A stretch of 64,000 nucleotides of DNA, from assembly GCF_022549495.1 (NCBI RefSeq), contig NZ_JAKZGD010000003.1, positions 124,001 through 188,000 of the forward strand, written 5' to 3'. Shown here piece after piece: positions 46,062 through 56,589 of this stretch. The translations under genes and the position numbers were made by a program. Below the pieces are notes generated by a model. It saw only the letters and a list, made by a program, of their open reading frames with translations. It had not been told where the DNA came from and did no database searches. This DNA comes from Acinetobacter sp. ANC 4805. Lineage in GTDB: Bacteria > Pseudomonadota > Gammaproteobacteria > Pseudomonadales > Moraxellaceae. How positions within the stretch are numbered: position 1 is the first letter of the stretch; each line of letters starts with the position of its first letter.

Positions 46062-46089
46062 TCTCTACGACCATGACTGATCGTAGAGA
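46062..46089 (-). terminator. Terminator after dapD
   Basis: The 9-bp stem TCTCTACGA/TCGTAGAGA with a 10-nt loop is followed on the minus strand by TTTTGTTTTT. Confidence 0.8.
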
Positions 46090-46125
46090 CGGGGAACGAT
46101 CAAGTTCCGCAATAAGTATTACAAA

Positions 46126-46947
46126 TTAGTCCGCACGTAATAAGTCATTCAAACTGGTTTTAGCGCGAGTTTTCGCATCTACTTTTTTCACGATGACCGC
46201 AGCATAAAGGCTGTAAGTGCCGCATTTTGATGGAAGGCTACCTGCAACGACAACTGAACCTGCTGGTACGCGACCATAGTGGATTTCGCCAGTTTCGCGA
46301 TCAAAGATTTTAGTTGATTGACCAATGAAGACACCCATTGAAATCACAGAACCTTCTTCAACAATCACGCCTTCAACGATTTCAGAACGTGCGCCGATGA
46401 AGCAGTTATCTTCAATAATGGTTGGGTTTGCTTGTAATGGTTCTAAAACACCACCAATACCAACACCACCTGATAAGTGAACATTTTTACCGATTTGAGC
46501 GCATGAACCCACAGTTGCCCAAGTATCAACCATCGTGCCTTCATCGACATAAGCACCGATGTTGACATAAGAAGGCATCAACACCACGTTTTTCGCTTGG
46601 AAGCTACCACGGCGTGCTACAGCAGGTGGTACAACACGAACACCAGCAGCTTTGAATTGCTCTTCAGTCCAGCCAGAGTATTTAGTATCTACTTTGTCAT
46701 AAAAACGAAGATCGCATGCTTCGATTGGTTTATTGTCATTCAGTTTAAATGATAATAAAACCGCTTTTTTTAGCCATTGGTGAACAACCCACTCACCATC
46801 AATTTTTTCAGCGACACGAAGTGTACCGTTGTCTAAAGCCGTCAATGCTTCTTCAACAGCTTGACGAATTTCAGTTGGACAATCCGTTGCACTGTAGTTT
46901 GCACGGTCTTCAAAGGCTTGCTCAATGATTGTAGAAAGCTGAGACAT
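46126..46947 (-). CDS. dapD: Tetrahydrodipicolinate N-succinyltransferase DapD
   Basis: Lysine/diaminopimelate pathway enzyme that succinylates tetrahydrodipicolinate with succinyl-CoA. The 273-residue product has an N-terminal helical domain ([22 protein letters not shown]) and a left-handed beta-helix of hexapeptide repeats from about residue 105. Conserved blocks are [20 protein letters not shown] then [20 protein letters not shown] and [20 protein letters not shown]. Length is typical. It supplies peptidoglycan precursors as well as lysine. Confidence 0.97.
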   Translation of the reverse strand: MSQLSTIIEQAFEDRANYSATDCPTEIRQAVEEALTALDNGTLRVAEKIDGEWVVHQWLKKAVLLSFKLNDNKPIEACDLRFYDKVDTKYSGWTEEQFKAAGVRVVPPAVARRGSFQAKNVVLMPSYVNIGAYVDEGTMVDTWATVGSCAQIGKNVHLSGGVGIGGVLEPLQANPTIIEDNCFIGARSEIVEGVIVEEGSVISMGVFIGQSTKIFDRETGEIHYGRVPAGSVVVAGSLPSKCGTYSLYAAVIVKKVDAKTRAKTSLNDLLRAD

Positions 46948-47238
46948 GATCTTCCTTCTTCCAAAAAATAAATTTCGGAGATTTTACACTAATTTGGATC
47001 AAGAATCTTTGAAAAAAGTCGTTACAATAAATTGTTGTAAGAATATGCAATAAAACGGTAATAAATACGGAGTTTATTGTTTTTTATCTATAATTTTTAA
47101 TTATACAATTATCCTTAATTTGTATCAAAAAATAACAAAAAGTAATCAGTTATTGTATAAAAAAATAGCAGTCATTCTTTTAAGATGAAAACACAGAAAG
47201 AATTACATTTAAATAAGAGCATTTTTGAGGAGATTTCA

Positions 47239-47994
47239 ATGAAAGCTTTGCGTATTATGTTAGCAGCGGGTGCATTAACAGCAGTTGCAGGTACTACATT
47301 TGCCGCAGATGAACAGGTTGTGAAGGAATCAGTTTATGCATTTCCTTCTTATTTAAGCCCAGTTTCAGTACGTGCAGAAGTAGGGACTACAGGTTATGGT
47401 GGTGCGATTTCTTATCGTGTGAATCCTTATGTAGGATTAAGCCTCGGTTATAATGGCGGTGATATCTCTTGGTCCGATGAATTGAAAATTGACGGCACCA
47501 AGTATGATATGGATATGGATAATAATAATACCTATCTAAATGCCGAAATTTATCCGTGGGGTGCGAGCCAGAATACATTTGCACGCTCACTTTATGTGGC
47601 GGCAGGTGTTGGATACTTAGATAATGATTATGGCTTAACAAAAAATGTAGGAAGCAATAGTTTAGTCAAAGTAAATGGTGAGCGTTTCACGACATCTGCA
47701 ACTCAAAGCGTAAAAATTGATGGTACGATGAGTTACGATAATAACATTTCACCATATTTAGGTTTTGGTCTAAATACACCTGTATATAAGAATATTGGTG
47801 TGTTTGGTGAAGTTGGTGCATATTACACAGGCAACCCAACGGTGAGCTTAAAAACTTCAGGCGATGATCAAATCATTGGTAGTAATGGTAATACTTTAGA
47901 AAGTGCTGTTGAGAAAGAACAACATAATATTGAGAACAAGAGTAAATACGAATGGATGCCTGTGGCAAAAGTGGGCATGAGCTTTAAGTTCTAA
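47239..47994 (+). CDS. Outer-membrane beta-barrel protein (OmpW-like)
   Basis: A 251-residue exported barrel. The ATG at 47239 follows SD GAGGAG and gives signal peptide MKALRIMLAAGALTAVAGTT ending FAA; an upstream ATG at 47185 is rejected because it lacks these. The mature part alternates polar and hydrophobic residues with aromatic ends (GAISYRVNPYVGLSLGYNGG, LYVAAGVGYLDNDYG, ISPYLGFGLNTPVYKNIGVF) and finishes in the Phe-ended strand AKVGMSFKF, as barrels do. Predicted about eight strands. The ligand is unknown; OmpW-like is an assignment by shape. It is monocistronic. Confidence 0.8.
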   Translation: MKALRIMLAAGALTAVAGTTFAADEQVVKESVYAFPSYLSPVSVRAEVGTTGYGGAISYRVNPYVGLSLGYNGGDISWSDELKIDGTKYDMDMDNNNTYLNAEIYPWGASQNTFARSLYVAAGVGYLDNDYGLTKNVGSNSLVKVNGERFTTSATQSVKIDGTMSYDNNISPYLGFGLNTPVYKNIGVFGEVGAYYTGNPTVSLKTSGDDQIIGSNGNTLESAVEKEQHNIENKSKYEWMPVAKVGMSFKF

Positions 47995-48007
47995 GCTGTC
48001 ATTTAAT

Positions 48008-48037
48008 AAAAAACGAGCGTAAAGCTCGTTTTTTTAT
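48008..48037 (+). terminator. Terminator after the outer-membrane protein gene
   Basis: The stem AAAACGAGC/GCTCGTTTT with loop GTAAA is followed by a run of T. Confidence 0.88.
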
Positions 48038-48049
48038 GTCCTGATCTTC

Positions 48050-48091
48050 AATCAAAATAAACTGCTCATATTGAAGTCGTTTATTTTGATT
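48050..48091. repeat. 13-bp perfect inverted repeat downstream of cysB
   Basis: Arms AATCAAAATAAAC and GTTTATTTTGATT with a 16-nt loop lie 4 bp past the cysB stop. It is the likely transcript end of the minus-strand cys cluster, though no strict T-run follows. Confidence 0.6.
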
Positions 48092-48094
48092 GAT

Positions 48095-49018
48095 TTATTC
48101 TTCAGGATAAGCAACTTTTTTGAGCTCTCTAATGTCTGTTTTTGGAGAGCATAAAGAGATAAATTCATAGCCATAGCCACGTAATAAGTGTCCTTTACGT
48201 ACCGCAATCCATGTCGTGTTCACACCAAAAATATCTGTCTTGAGTTGTTCTAAACGGTAGTCTTTATCATTGTCATAGGCGACATCATTGACAATACCAA
48301 CCCCCATATTCAGTTCAACATAGGTTTTAATGACATCGGCATCGAGGGCAGACATTACGATGTCTGCATGTAAATGTGCATCTTCAAAGGCTTTATCAAT
48401 TTTTGAACGTCCTGTAAAACCACCGTGATAAGTGATTAATGGATATTCAGCCAATACCTCTAAGCTAATTTTATCTAACTTGGTTAAAGGGTGGTCTTTC
48501 GGCGTAATGATACTATGGTGCCACTCATAATAAGGTACGCTCGCCAAGTTTTCTTCAGTGGTTAATGACTCAGTTGCGATACCGATATCTGCTTCACCTT
48601 GAAGTAGCATTTCTGCAATTTCAACAGGGCTTGCCTGTTGTAAAACCAAATGTACTTTTGGGAATAATTTTTTAAATTGGTTCACAATTGGGGGAAGAAC
48701 ATAACGTGCTTGAGTATGTGTGGTTGCAATCGTTAATGTACCTTCATCAACTCTATTAAAATCATCTGCGAGACGTTTAATATTGTCAGCATCGACCAAC
48801 ATACGTTCCACAATACTTAATAAAGATTGACCGGGTTCAGTCAAACCAAGTAAACGTTTACCTTTGCGTACAAAGAGCTGTACACCCAATTCATCTTCTA
48901 AATCTTTGATGTGTTTACTGACACCTGATTGGGAGGTATAAAGTGCCGCAGAAGCTTCAGTTAAATTAAAGTTTTGGCGAACAGTTTCTCGAATAATTCT
49001 GAGTTGTTGAAAGTTCAT
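48095..49018 (-). CDS. cysB: CysB-like LysR regulator
   Basis: A LysR-type activator of sulfate assimilation genes, 307 residues. The N terminus MNFQQLRIIRETVRQNFNLT and ALYTSQSGVSKHIKDLEDEL match CysB. The inducer domain has TTHTQARYVLPPIVNQFKKL and ITYHGGFTGRSKIDKAF, typical CysB segments for N-acetylserine/sulfate binding. It lies 76 bp after cysA on the same strand, so the regulator is probably co-transcribed with its target. It is slightly shorter than E. coli CysB (about 324). Confidence 0.9.
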   Translation of the reverse strand: MNFQQLRIIRETVRQNFNLTEASAALYTSQSGVSKHIKDLEDELGVQLFVRKGKRLLGLTEPGQSLLSIVERMLVDADNIKRLADDFNRVDEGTLTIATTHTQARYVLPPIVNQFKKLFPKVHLVLQQASPVEIAEMLLQGEADIGIATESLTTEENLASVPYYEWHHSIITPKDHPLTKLDKISLEVLAEYPLITYHGGFTGRSKIDKAFEDAHLHADIVMSALDADVIKTYVELNMGVGIVNDVAYDNDKDYRLEQLKTDIFGVNTTWIAVRKGHLLRGYGYEFISLCSPKTDIRELKKVAYPEE

Positions 49019-49094
49019 AATAATTTTTCCACATAAGAGATGAGAAACGGTTAAAGCTTCGCAAGGATATTTTAACCGTTCTCAAGACATTATT

Positions 49095-50165
49095 CTAAGC
49101 AACTTGAGTCGTTTGGTCTGCAAATAAATGAAGTTGAGTCGCACTAATCCAAACGGTTTGATTTGGTCTAAATTGATGTAAGTTTGCTTCTTCTACACTG
49201 AGTAAAATCTCAATGGTGCGTCCACTACGATCTTGTAATTCAGCAATCACTTTACCTGCAATCCATACCTCACGTATAAATGTCGCTTCTATGGTATTCG
49301 GTTGAGGTCGGGTATGAATATGTAATTCATTTGGTCGTGCAAATGCAATGACTTTTCCTTGCGGTGCTTCCAATGATGTCGGTAATTGAATGCGATCATC
49401 ACCGATACGGATAATACCGCCCGTATGTTCACCTTCAAAACGATTTGCTTGACCTAAGAAATCAAAAACAAAGGGTGTTGCAGGTTTTTCATACACTTCA
49501 CGAGGTGAACCGATTTGCTCAACATCACCTTTGTTCATGACGATGATTTGATCCGCAACTTCTAAGGCTTCTTCTTGGTCATGGGTGACAAAAATTGATG
49601 TGATGTGTAGTTCATCATGTAGGGTACGCAACCAACGGCGTAATTCTTTACGAACTTTGGCATCAAGCGCACCGAAAGGCTCATCGAGTAATAAAACGCG
49701 CGGTTCAACTGCTAAGGCACGTGCTAAAGCAATACGTTGACGTTGTCCACCTGAAAGTTGAGCAGGGTAACGATCAGCTAAGAATCCCAGTTGAACCAAG
49801 TCTAATAAGCGCGTGACACGTTTTTTAATTTCAGCTTCTGATGGGCGTGTTGCACGTGGGCGAACACGTAAACCAAAAGCGATATTGTCAAACACAGTCA
49901 TGTGGCGAAATAAAGCATAATGCTGAAATACAAAACCAACTTGGCGTTCACGGACATGAATATTGGTCGCATCTTCACCTTCAAGAAGAACCTGACCATG
50001 ATCAGCAGATTCTAAACCCGCGATGATGCGTAATAATGTTGTTTTTCCGCAACCTGAAGGGCCAAGCAAAGCAACCAATTCACCTTCAGGAAAGTCTAAA
50101 GAGATATTTTTGAGTGCATGGAATGCACCGAAGTTTTTTTCAATATTTTTAACTTGAATACTCAT
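49095..50165 (-). CDS. cysA: Sulfate/thiosulfate ABC transporter ATPase CysA
   Basis: ATPase of the sulfate/thiosulfate importer. The 356-residue product has Walker [13 protein letters not shown] near residue 36, signature [16 protein letters not shown] near 140, Walker [13 protein letters not shown] near 160 and switch [11 protein letters not shown] near 195. A C-terminal TOBE-like domain contains [14 protein letters not shown] near 275. It lies 11 bp after cysW. Confidence 0.95.
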   Translation of the reverse strand: MSIQVKNIEKNFGAFHALKNISLDFPEGELVALLGPSGCGKTTLLRIIAGLESADHGQVLLEGEDATNIHVRERQVGFVFQHYALFRHMTVFDNIAFGLRVRPRATRPSEAEIKKRVTRLLDLVQLGFLADRYPAQLSGGQRQRIALARALAVEPRVLLLDEPFGALDAKVRKELRRWLRTLHDELHITSIFVTHDQEEALEVADQIIVMNKGDVEQIGSPREVYEKPATPFVFDFLGQANRFEGEHTGGIIRIGDDRIQLPTSLEAPQGKVIAFARPNELHIHTRPQPNTIEATFIREVWIAGKVIAELQDRSGRTIEILLSVEEANLHQFRPNQTVWISATQLHLFADQTTQVA

Positions 50166-50176
50166 GTGTTTATTCC

Positions 50177-51070
50177 TTAGTGACTTGGTTGATCTTGGTT
50201 AGATTGATATTCATTGTCTTGACGTATTTCTAACCAAGTTTTCAAGATCAAAGTGATGATCGCTAAAAATGCCAGTAACGAAGACACAGCAAATGCAGCA
50301 CTAAAGGTATATTCGTTATAAAGAATCTCAACGTGTAAAGGTAAGGTATTGGTTTCACCACGGATGTGTCCTGAAACCACAGACACCGCACCAAACTCAC
50401 CCATTGCACGGGCATTACACAGAATCACACCGTAAATCAAACCCCATTTAATATTTGGCAATGTCACTTTCCAAAATGTTTGCCAACCTGAAGCACCGAG
50501 GACAATCGCAGCTTCTTCTTCTTCTGTACCCTGTGCTTCCATGAGTGGAATTAATTCACGAGCAACAAAAGGAACAGTAATAAAAATTGTGGCTAAAACA
50601 ATGGCAGGTACGGCATACAGGATTTTAATGTCGTGATCCATTAACCAACCACCAACCCAACCTTGCGAACCAAAAATTAGAACCAACATTAAACCTGCAA
50701 TCACTGGGGAGACTGAGAATGGCATGTCAATAATGGTGGTTAAGATGGCTTTACCACGGAATTGGAATTTAGCCACAGCCCATGCTGCCGCAACACCAAA
50801 AACCACATTAATCGGCACGGCAATCGCTGCTGTCAGTAAGGTTAGTTTGACTGCCGACAGTGTGTCTGAATCAGTTAAGGCATTGATGTAAACTGAAAGA
50901 CCTTGTTTAAATGCTTCAACAAAAACCAAAATGAGCGGTAGTATCAAGCAACTTAAGAAGAAAATCAGTGCAACGCTAATTAAACTATAACGGACCCATG
51001 TTGGTTCACGGGTTGAATCACGAGACTGCAACTTCACGGCTAAAGCATTGCTATTGGTATTTAAACTCAT
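50177..51070 (-). CDS. cysW: Sulfate ABC transporter permease CysW
   Basis: Inner-membrane permease subunit of the sulfate importer. The ATG at 51070 ([14 protein letters not shown]) overlaps the cysT stop as ATGA, a coupled start. A longer frame to 51103 would overlap cysT by more and has no advantage. About six spans are visible, with the EAA-type loop [20 protein letters not shown] near residue 190, which docks CysA. Length about 297 residues is normal. Confidence 0.94.
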   Translation of the reverse strand: MSLNTNSNALAVKLQSRDSTREPTWVRYSLISVALIFFLSCLILPLILVFVEAFKQGLSVYINALTDSDTLSAVKLTLLTAAIAVPINVVFGVAAAWAVAKFQFRGKAILTTIIDMPFSVSPVIAGLMLVLIFGSQGWVGGWLMDHDIKILYAVPAIVLATIFITVPFVARELIPLMEAQGTEEEEAAIVLGASGWQTFWKVTLPNIKWGLIYGVILCNARAMGEFGAVSVVSGHIRGETNTLPLHVEILYNEYTFSAAFAVSSLLAFLAIITLILKTWLEIRQDNEYQSNQDQPSH

Positions 51071-51900
51071 TGTGCAGTTCTCCCTGTACGACGGCTTGCC
51101 CATGCTTGTACTAAATTAATTAAAAATAAGATGGCAAAAGAGAGAACAAGCATGACGACAGCAATCGTGGTCGCTCCAGCATAATCATATTCTTCTAAAC
51201 GAGAGATGATCATGAGAGGGGCAATTTCAGTCTTATAGGGTTGGTTGCCTGCAATAAAAATAACTGAACCATATTCACCGACACCACGAGCAAATGCCAA
51301 AGCAAAGCCTGTTAATAGTGCAGGGAATAGGATCGGTAAAATGATTTTAGTAATGGTCTGCCAACGATTTGCACCAAGTGCAGAAGCTGCTTCTTCTAAT
51401 TCAGTTTCAATGTCGCTCAAAACAGGTTGTACGGTACGCACCACAAACGGTAAACCAATGAAGATTAAGGCAAGCGTAATCCCAATCGGTGTATAGGCAA
51501 CTTGGATACCAAGTGGTTCAAGATATTGTCCGATCCAACCTGTAGGCGCATATAACGAAGTTAATGCAATCCCTGCCACTGCGGTGGGCAAAGCAAAAGG
51601 TAAGTCGACTAAAGCATCGACAATTCTTTTACCTGGAAAATTATAACGAACCAAGCACCAAGCCAGTAGTATGCCAAAGATTACATTGACTAAAGAAGCG
51701 ATCAATGCAGCACTAAAGCTGAGTTGTAACGATTTTAGAATTCGTTCTGAAGTAAGAATTTCCCATAATCCATCCCATCCAATCCCTAAAGATTTGATAA
51801 ATACAGCTGATAAAGGAATAAGTACGATAAAAGACACATAAGCGAGGGTGAAGCCCAAAGAGAGACCAAACCCAGGCAGCACTCGGGAACGCTGCGACAT
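51067..51900 (-). CDS. cysT: Sulfate ABC transporter permease CysT (CysU)
   Basis: Partner permease of CysW. The 277-residue product has about six spans. The family EAA loop is [20 protein letters not shown] near residue 165. The conserved [20 protein letters not shown] block lies near 210. N-terminal LGLGFTLAY-type residues start the first span. It is 78 bp after the hydrolase gene and overlaps cysW by 4 bp. Confidence 0.94.
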   Translation of the reverse strand: MSQRSRVLPGFGLSLGFTLAYVSFIVLIPLSAVFIKSLGIGWDGLWEILTSERILKSLQLSFSAALIASLVNVIFGILLAWCLVRYNFPGKRIVDALVDLPFALPTAVAGIALTSLYAPTGWIGQYLEPLGIQVAYTPIGITLALIFIGLPFVVRTVQPVLSDIETELEEAASALGANRWQTITKIILPILFPALLTGFALAFARGVGEYGSVIFIAGNQPYKTEIAPLMIISRLEEYDYAGATTIAVVMLVLSFAILFLINLVQAWASRRTGRTAQ

Positions 51901-51978
51901 GATATTTCCTCAAAGAGAAATATTTGCTAAAACCAGCAAATAAATAACACTAAAACCAAAAAATACTGAGAGCGGAAT

Positions 51979-52581
51979 CTAGGCAAATTTCAAATTAAAA
52001 TTTGCCTGAGGCATTCGATTTACAGGTTGCAGTTTTTTTTCAGGCAACATGTAATTAAGGATGTCTGGAAAAGGGCCAAACCCAGATGCCACATTAATAT
52101 GGCCTACTTGCCCCAAATTGATGGGTGTCAGTTTCCACGCTTGTGCCAGTTGTAAAGCATCGAAATAGCCTAACCAAGGATCATTTTCACTAATCAATAA
52201 GGTGGTTGGCACATCAATATTGAGCTGATGAAAATATTGTTTATAGTCAGTCAAACTGTGACGAGCAAAGCCAGCTTCGCCAAAACGTGCAGGATTGGCA
52301 GGTGCAACCAAAACTAAGTTCTTTACTTTTTCGCTTAATTCTGGATGTTCTGCAAGTGCAGCAACACTGGTTAAACAGCCAAAGCTATGCGCAACGATTT
52401 GTATGGGTGCTTTAACAGCTGCAACGGTTTTGACAAATTGGGCAACCCATTCACTTAATACTGGACAATCCCAATTTTTCTGTTGAACGCGAGAGCTAGA
52501 CACGAGTTGTTGTTGTAACCAAGACTGCCAATGCTGTGCTTCACTACCACCAACACCGGGAACAATTACGGTATGAATCAT
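51979..52581 (-). CDS. RBBP9/YdeN-family serine hydrolase within the sulfate cluster
   Basis: A small alpha/beta hydrolase of 200 residues. It begins MIHTVIVPGVGGSEAQHWQS and carries the nucleophile elbow VAHSFGCLTSVAAL near residue 64. A likely catalytic Asp lies in LLISENDPWLGY and His in LGQVGHINVASGFG. Its substrate is unknown. It sits between the sulfate-binding protein gene (31 bp away) and cysT (78 bp), same strand, so it is probably co-expressed during sulfur limitation. A role in sulfur scavenging is inference from position. Confidence 0.84.
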   Translation of the reverse strand: MIHTVIVPGVGGSEAQHWQSWLQQQLVSSSRVQQKNWDCPVLSEWVAQFVKTVAAVKAPIQIVAHSFGCLTSVAALAEHPELSEKVKNLVLVAPANPARFGEAGFARHSLTDYKQYFHQLNIDVPTTLLISENDPWLGYFDALQLAQAWKLTPINLGQVGHINVASGFGPFPDILNYMLPEKKLQPVNRMPQANFNLKFA

Positions 52582-52612
52582 GTCCGCTCTCCTTATTTAC
52601 CTAATTAGTAAA

Positions 52613-53620
52613 TTATTTTGTGGTGCTGTTGATCTTGACGATTTGATCGAAAATACCGCCATTATCAAAATGAGTTTTCTGTACTTTGGTCCAACCGCCA
52701 AATTCTTTATCAATCGTGACAAGCTTGAGTGGTTTAAATGTCGTGCTGTATTTCTTTAAAACAGCTGCATTGCGAGGACGATAGAAGTTACGTGCTGCAA
52801 TTTCCTGACCTGCTGGTGAATATAGATAGTTCAAATAACCACGAGCGATTTGTGAATTACCTTTTTTCTCAGCATTCTTTTCTACCACTGCAACGGGTGG
52901 CTCAGCGAGAATTGAAAGCGAAGGTGTAACGATCTCAAATTTACCCGGTTGTTCACGGACTGCAAGGAAAGCTTCATTTTCCCAAGCCAGTAACACATCA
53001 CCGATACCACGTTCAGCAAATGTTGTGGTTGCACCACGCGCACCTGAATCAAGTACTTTGGTTTGTTTATAAATTTGGCGAACAAATTCTTGAGCCTTAG
53101 CATCGTTACCACCTTTTTGGTGTTTTGCCCATGCCCAAGCACCTAAGTAGTTCCAACGTGCGCCACCTGATGTTTTTGGATTGGGTGTAATAATTTCTAC
53201 ACCTGGTTTAACTAGATCACCCCAATCTTTAATTTGTTTTGGATTGCCTTTACGCACAAGGAAAACAATCGTTGAGGTGTAAGGGGTAGAGTTATTTGGT
53301 AATTTCTTCTGCCAATCGGCTGGAAGTAACTTTGCATTTTCTGCAATTTCATCAATGTCCGCAGCAAGTGCTAGTGTTACGACATCAGCATTTAAACCAT
53401 CAATGACTGCACGAGCTTGTTTGCCTGAACCACCATGAGATTGTTTAAATTCAATATCCTGACCAGTACGTTGTTTCCAAAAAGCGCCGAACTGTTTATT
53501 GAAATCTGTATACAGTTCGCGAGTTGGATCATAAGACACATTTAAAAATTCTTGTGCCGCAAATGAAGAAACTGAGAGTAATGCGGCAATAACACCGACT
53601 TTAATTTGAGATAAACGCAT
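52613..53620 (-). CDS. Periplasmic sulfate-binding protein
   Basis: Solute-binding protein that delivers sulfate to CysTWA. The 335-residue product has signal peptide [20 protein letters not shown] before [10 protein letters not shown]. It contains [20 protein letters not shown] near residue 27, [20 protein letters not shown] near 62 and [19 protein letters not shown] near 150, all typical of Sbp/CysP. I cannot separate Sbp from CysP by eye. First gene of the cluster; its promoter should lie in the 406-bp region toward pabC. Confidence 0.92.
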   Translation of the reverse strand: MRLSQIKVGVIAALLSVSSFAAQEFLNVSYDPTRELYTDFNKQFGAFWKQRTGQDIEFKQSHGGSGKQARAVIDGLNADVVTLALAADIDEIAENAKLLPADWQKKLPNNSTPYTSTIVFLVRKGNPKQIKDWGDLVKPGVEIITPNPKTSGGARWNYLGAWAWAKHQKGGNDAKAQEFVRQIYKQTKVLDSGARGATTTFAERGIGDVLLAWENEAFLAVREQPGKFEIVTPSLSILAEPPVAVVEKNAEKKGNSQIARGYLNYLYSPAGQEIAARNFYRPRNAAVLKKYSTTFKPLKLVTIDKEFGGWTKVQKTHFDNGGIFDQIVKINSTTK

Positions 53621-54026
53621 GAGAACCCCTTAAATTGGTCTGTATCAACAAACCTTCAATCATTGTTTGGAATATGGATGCAGCATAACGTCAGTTTTTT
53701 TGCAAAAAAAATAATTAAAATCGAATTTAATATGAATAAAAAAGAAATATAAAAAAGAGATAAGTTATGCTGATTTTTTGATAATCGATTGGTTTATAGC
53801 TATAAAATCATTGTGTTAAAAGCATTTGGTTTTGAATGTTTATTTAAAAAATTAGTTGAGGTCGATGGGGGGAGAAGTTGTTTTGCATATCTTGACTTAT
53901 TTGAGTTGTTTATAAACCATAAGATTATCAATCATGGTAAATCAGGCTAGGTTTCTGTGATCTGGCTTTTCTGAAGATTATGTTTCGAGGTATGATGAGG
54001 ACGGACTTTAGACTGAACTTTCGATC
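53621..54026. other. Divergent promoter region between sbp and pabC
   Basis: No gene is seen. It is AT-rich and should hold the sbp promoter on the minus strand and the pabC promoter on the plus strand. TTTTTTTGCAAAAAAA (about 53695-53710) is a strict palindrome. No CysB site could be identified, as the site is too degenerate. Confidence 0.5.
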
Positions 54027-54839
54027 ATGCAGTGTTATAAAAATGGACAATTGATTGATTCGATCCCATTGTTAGATCGAGCCTTCCATTATGGAGATGG
54101 TTGTTTTACCACTGCACGAATTTTTCAAGATCGTTTTGAACTCAAACAACTTCACTTTGCACGTCTAACATTAGCCTGCCAACGTTTAAGCCTTGATGCT
54201 GATTTATCCTTGATAGACACAGCGCTGGCTCAGCTACAACAACAGCACTTCACCTTAAACGGTACGTTAAAGATTGTGATCAGTCGAGGTGAAGGGGATC
54301 GAGGCTATAGCCTACCTTTACATGCTGCCGATGTTTATGTTTGGTATTACCCTAGAGTAATACAAGCTTTTCAACCTGAATGGATTGAGAGTGGGGTGTT
54401 AAACCATGCTCTAGGTTTAAACATGCCACATTTAGTGGGTTTGAAAACATTGAATCGCTTAGAACAAGTTGTATTGAAGCAAGAAGCAGATCAGCAAGGT
54501 TGGCTTGAAGCACTGGTGAGCGATGTACAGGGTTATATTGTTGAAGGGGTGAGCAGTAATTGTTTTATTCGTATAAATGATCGATGGATTACCCCTGAAC
54601 TTCGTTATAATGGCGTCCACGGCGTCATGCGCGCCAAGATTTTGTCTCGAATGCAGCAATACAACATTGAGTGTGAGCAAGGCTGTGTAGAAATTAGTGA
54701 TATTGGACGTATTCAGAGCCTATTTTTCTGCAATGCTTTGCATCCGATGAAAGCAGTGGTCCGATTTAATGGTCGGACGTTTGAACAGCAACCCTACCTT
54801 GATTTATTTGAAACTTTAAAACTTAGCCAGATTGATTAA
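54027..54839 (+). CDS. pabC: Aminodeoxychorismate lyase PabC
   Basis: PLP-dependent fold-type IV lyase that makes p-aminobenzoate from aminodeoxychorismate, for folate. The 270-residue product begins MQCYKNGQLIDSIPLLDRAF then HYGDGCFTTARIF. The PLP lysine is in GLKTLNRLEQVVLKQE near residue 142, and the cofactor phosphate segment EGVSSNCFIRINDRWITPEL near 174. It is followed within 2 bp by mltG, then tmk, the order known from other gammaproteobacteria. Confidence 0.92.
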   Translation: MQCYKNGQLIDSIPLLDRAFHYGDGCFTTARIFQDRFELKQLHFARLTLACQRLSLDADLSLIDTALAQLQQQHFTLNGTLKIVISRGEGDRGYSLPLHAADVYVWYYPRVIQAFQPEWIESGVLNHALGLNMPHLVGLKTLNRLEQVVLKQEADQQGWLEALVSDVQGYIVEGVSSNCFIRINDRWITPELRYNGVHGVMRAKILSRMQQYNIECEQGCVEISDIGRIQSLFFCNALHPMKAVVRFNGRTFEQQPYLDLFETLKLSQID

Positions 54840-54840
54840 T

Positions 54841-55911
54841 ATGCCAAAGCCACCAACGACCCCAGCCAAAACAAAGAAAAAGCCAAAAGCTCAACCGAAG
54901 TCTAAGTTTTCTATCAAAGCCTTATTGATTGTAATCGTCGTCTTTCTTTTGCTCGTATTCGGTGTTTTATGGGCAAGTCTATTTAAAAACTATCCAGTCG
55001 AAGGGAAAAAACAAGTTTTAGTCATCTCTTCGGGTGATACTTATTCAAAATTTATTGATCATTTATCTAAAGAAAATAAAGTCAATTTTCCTATTATTTT
55101 AAAGCTTTACCAAAAGTTTATGATTCATGATAGCTTGAAAGCAGGCGTGTATGAAGTCAATAAAGGCATGAGTGTTCGTCAAGTACTTGATATGTTGTCT
55201 GACGCTGAAAATGCACAAATGAATCGTATTTTAGTGATCGAAGGAACAACATTTAAACAATTACTACAGAATTTAAAGAAAGATCCGAATGTCAGCAAGA
55301 CCATTTTAGATCTACCACAAGATCAATTGTTAAAAGCTTTAGATATTCCTTATTCACACCCTGAAGGGTTATTTGCCCCAGATACTTATTTCTTTGCTAA
55401 GGGTGAAACGGATAAAAAAATCTTAACGGATTTATATCGCCGTCAAATGAAATCATTAGATGAAGCTTGGGCAAAAAAAGCACCGAACTTACCATATAAC
55501 GATAAATATCAAGCTTTAATCATGGCTTCGATTATTGAAAAAGAAACCAGCTTAGATAGCGAGTTAGAACAAGTTTCAGGCGTGTTTGTCCGCCGTTTAA
55601 AAATAGGTATGCGCTTACAAACAGACCCAACCGTGATTTATGGGATGGGTGAAAATTATAAGGGTAATATCACGCGTAATGATTTACGCACACCGACACC
55701 TTATAATACTTATACGATCAATGGTTTGCCGCCAACTCCGATTGCATTACCAAGTAAAAAAGCGATTGAAGCAGCGATGCATCCTGATGATGCTCAGAAT
55801 ATTTATTTTGTTGCGACAGGCAATGGTGGGCATAAATTTACGGCCTCTCTAGAAGATCATAATCGTGCAGTTCAAGAATATTTAACTGCGTTACGTGCAA
55901 AGCAAAAGTAG
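54841..55911 (+). CDS. mltG: Endolytic peptidoglycan transglycosylase MltG
   Basis: Inner-membrane YceG-family enzyme that cleaves nascent glycan strands and so sets chain length. The 356-residue product has a basic N-terminal tail (KPPTTPAKTKKKPKAQPKSK), one span (ALLIVIVVFLLLVFGVLWAS) near residues 26-46, then a LysM-like region. The catalytic domain contains ASIIEKETSLDSELEQVSGV near 237 with the key Glu and MRLQTDPTVIYGMG near 265. The ATG at 54841 starts one base past the pabC stop. Confidence 0.94.
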   Translation: MPKPPTTPAKTKKKPKAQPKSKFSIKALLIVIVVFLLLVFGVLWASLFKNYPVEGKKQVLVISSGDTYSKFIDHLSKENKVNFPIILKLYQKFMIHDSLKAGVYEVNKGMSVRQVLDMLSDAENAQMNRILVIEGTTFKQLLQNLKKDPNVSKTILDLPQDQLLKALDIPYSHPEGLFAPDTYFFAKGETDKKILTDLYRRQMKSLDEAWAKKAPNLPYNDKYQALIMASIIEKETSLDSELEQVSGVFVRRLKIGMRLQTDPTVIYGMGENYKGNITRNDLRTPTPYNTYTINGLPPTPIALPSKKAIEAAMHPDDAQNIYFVATGNGGHKFTASLEDHNRAVQEYLTALRAKQK

Positions 55912-55916
55912 GATGA

Positions 55917-56519
55917 ATGATGTTTATTAGTTTTGAAGGTACGGAAGGTGTAGGGAAAACGACACTCATTCGTAAAATTCATCAGTACTTTGAACAACAA
56001 GGTAAAGAAGTGGTATTGACCCGTGAACCGGGTGGAACGCCGTTAGCTGAACAGATTCGCTCTTTATTATTAGCGGTGAATCATGAGGAACAAATGAGTC
56101 ATGATACTGAGCTGTTATTGATTTATGCAGCACGTGCGCAGCATTTACAACAAGTGATTTTACCTGCATTAGAGGCAGGCAAGATTGTGTTGAGTGATCG
56201 TTTTACCGATGCCAGCTTTGCTTATCAATGCTCTGGACGTGGTTTGAGTCAGGAAAAGTTGCAACTGTTAAATCAAACTTTTGTCGCGAGAATGCCGAAT
56301 ATTACCTTTTGGCTAGATGCCCCGATTGAGTTAGGAATGACTCGTGCGCGAGAGCGTGGTGCATTGGATCGTTTTGAGCAAGAGAAATTAAGTTTCTTTG
56401 CTAAGGTGCGTGCGGGTTATGAGACTTTGTGGCAAGCAGAACCTGAACGGATGAAGCGTTTAGATGCAACGCAGAATGCGGATGTGGTGTTTGAAGAAGC
56501 TTTGCAATATTTGAAATAA
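55917..56519 (+). CDS. tmk: Thymidylate kinase Tmk
   Basis: Phosphorylates dTMP to dTDP. The 200-residue product has the P-loop FEGTEGVGKTTLIRK near residue 6, LTREPGGTPLAEQIRSLLL near 35 and the DRF motif LSDRFTDASFAYQCSGRGL near 95. The LID-like region RARERGALDRFEQE follows near 142. It starts 5 bp past mltG. In many relatives holB follows; here a non-coding repeat region and nadB (minus) follow instead. Confidence 0.96.
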   Translation: MMFISFEGTEGVGKTTLIRKIHQYFEQQGKEVVLTREPGGTPLAEQIRSLLLAVNHEEQMSHDTELLLIYAARAQHLQQVILPALEAGKIVLSDRFTDASFAYQCSGRGLSQEKLQLLNQTFVARMPNITFWLDAPIELGMTRARERGALDRFEQEKLSFFAKVRAGYETLWQAEPERMKRLDATQNADVVFEEALQYLK

Positions 56520-56589
56520 AATAGCTATATTCTCAATCTTTATTGTTGAAAAAGTTTGAAATCACGCTTTGAACTCTATTACTTATGCC

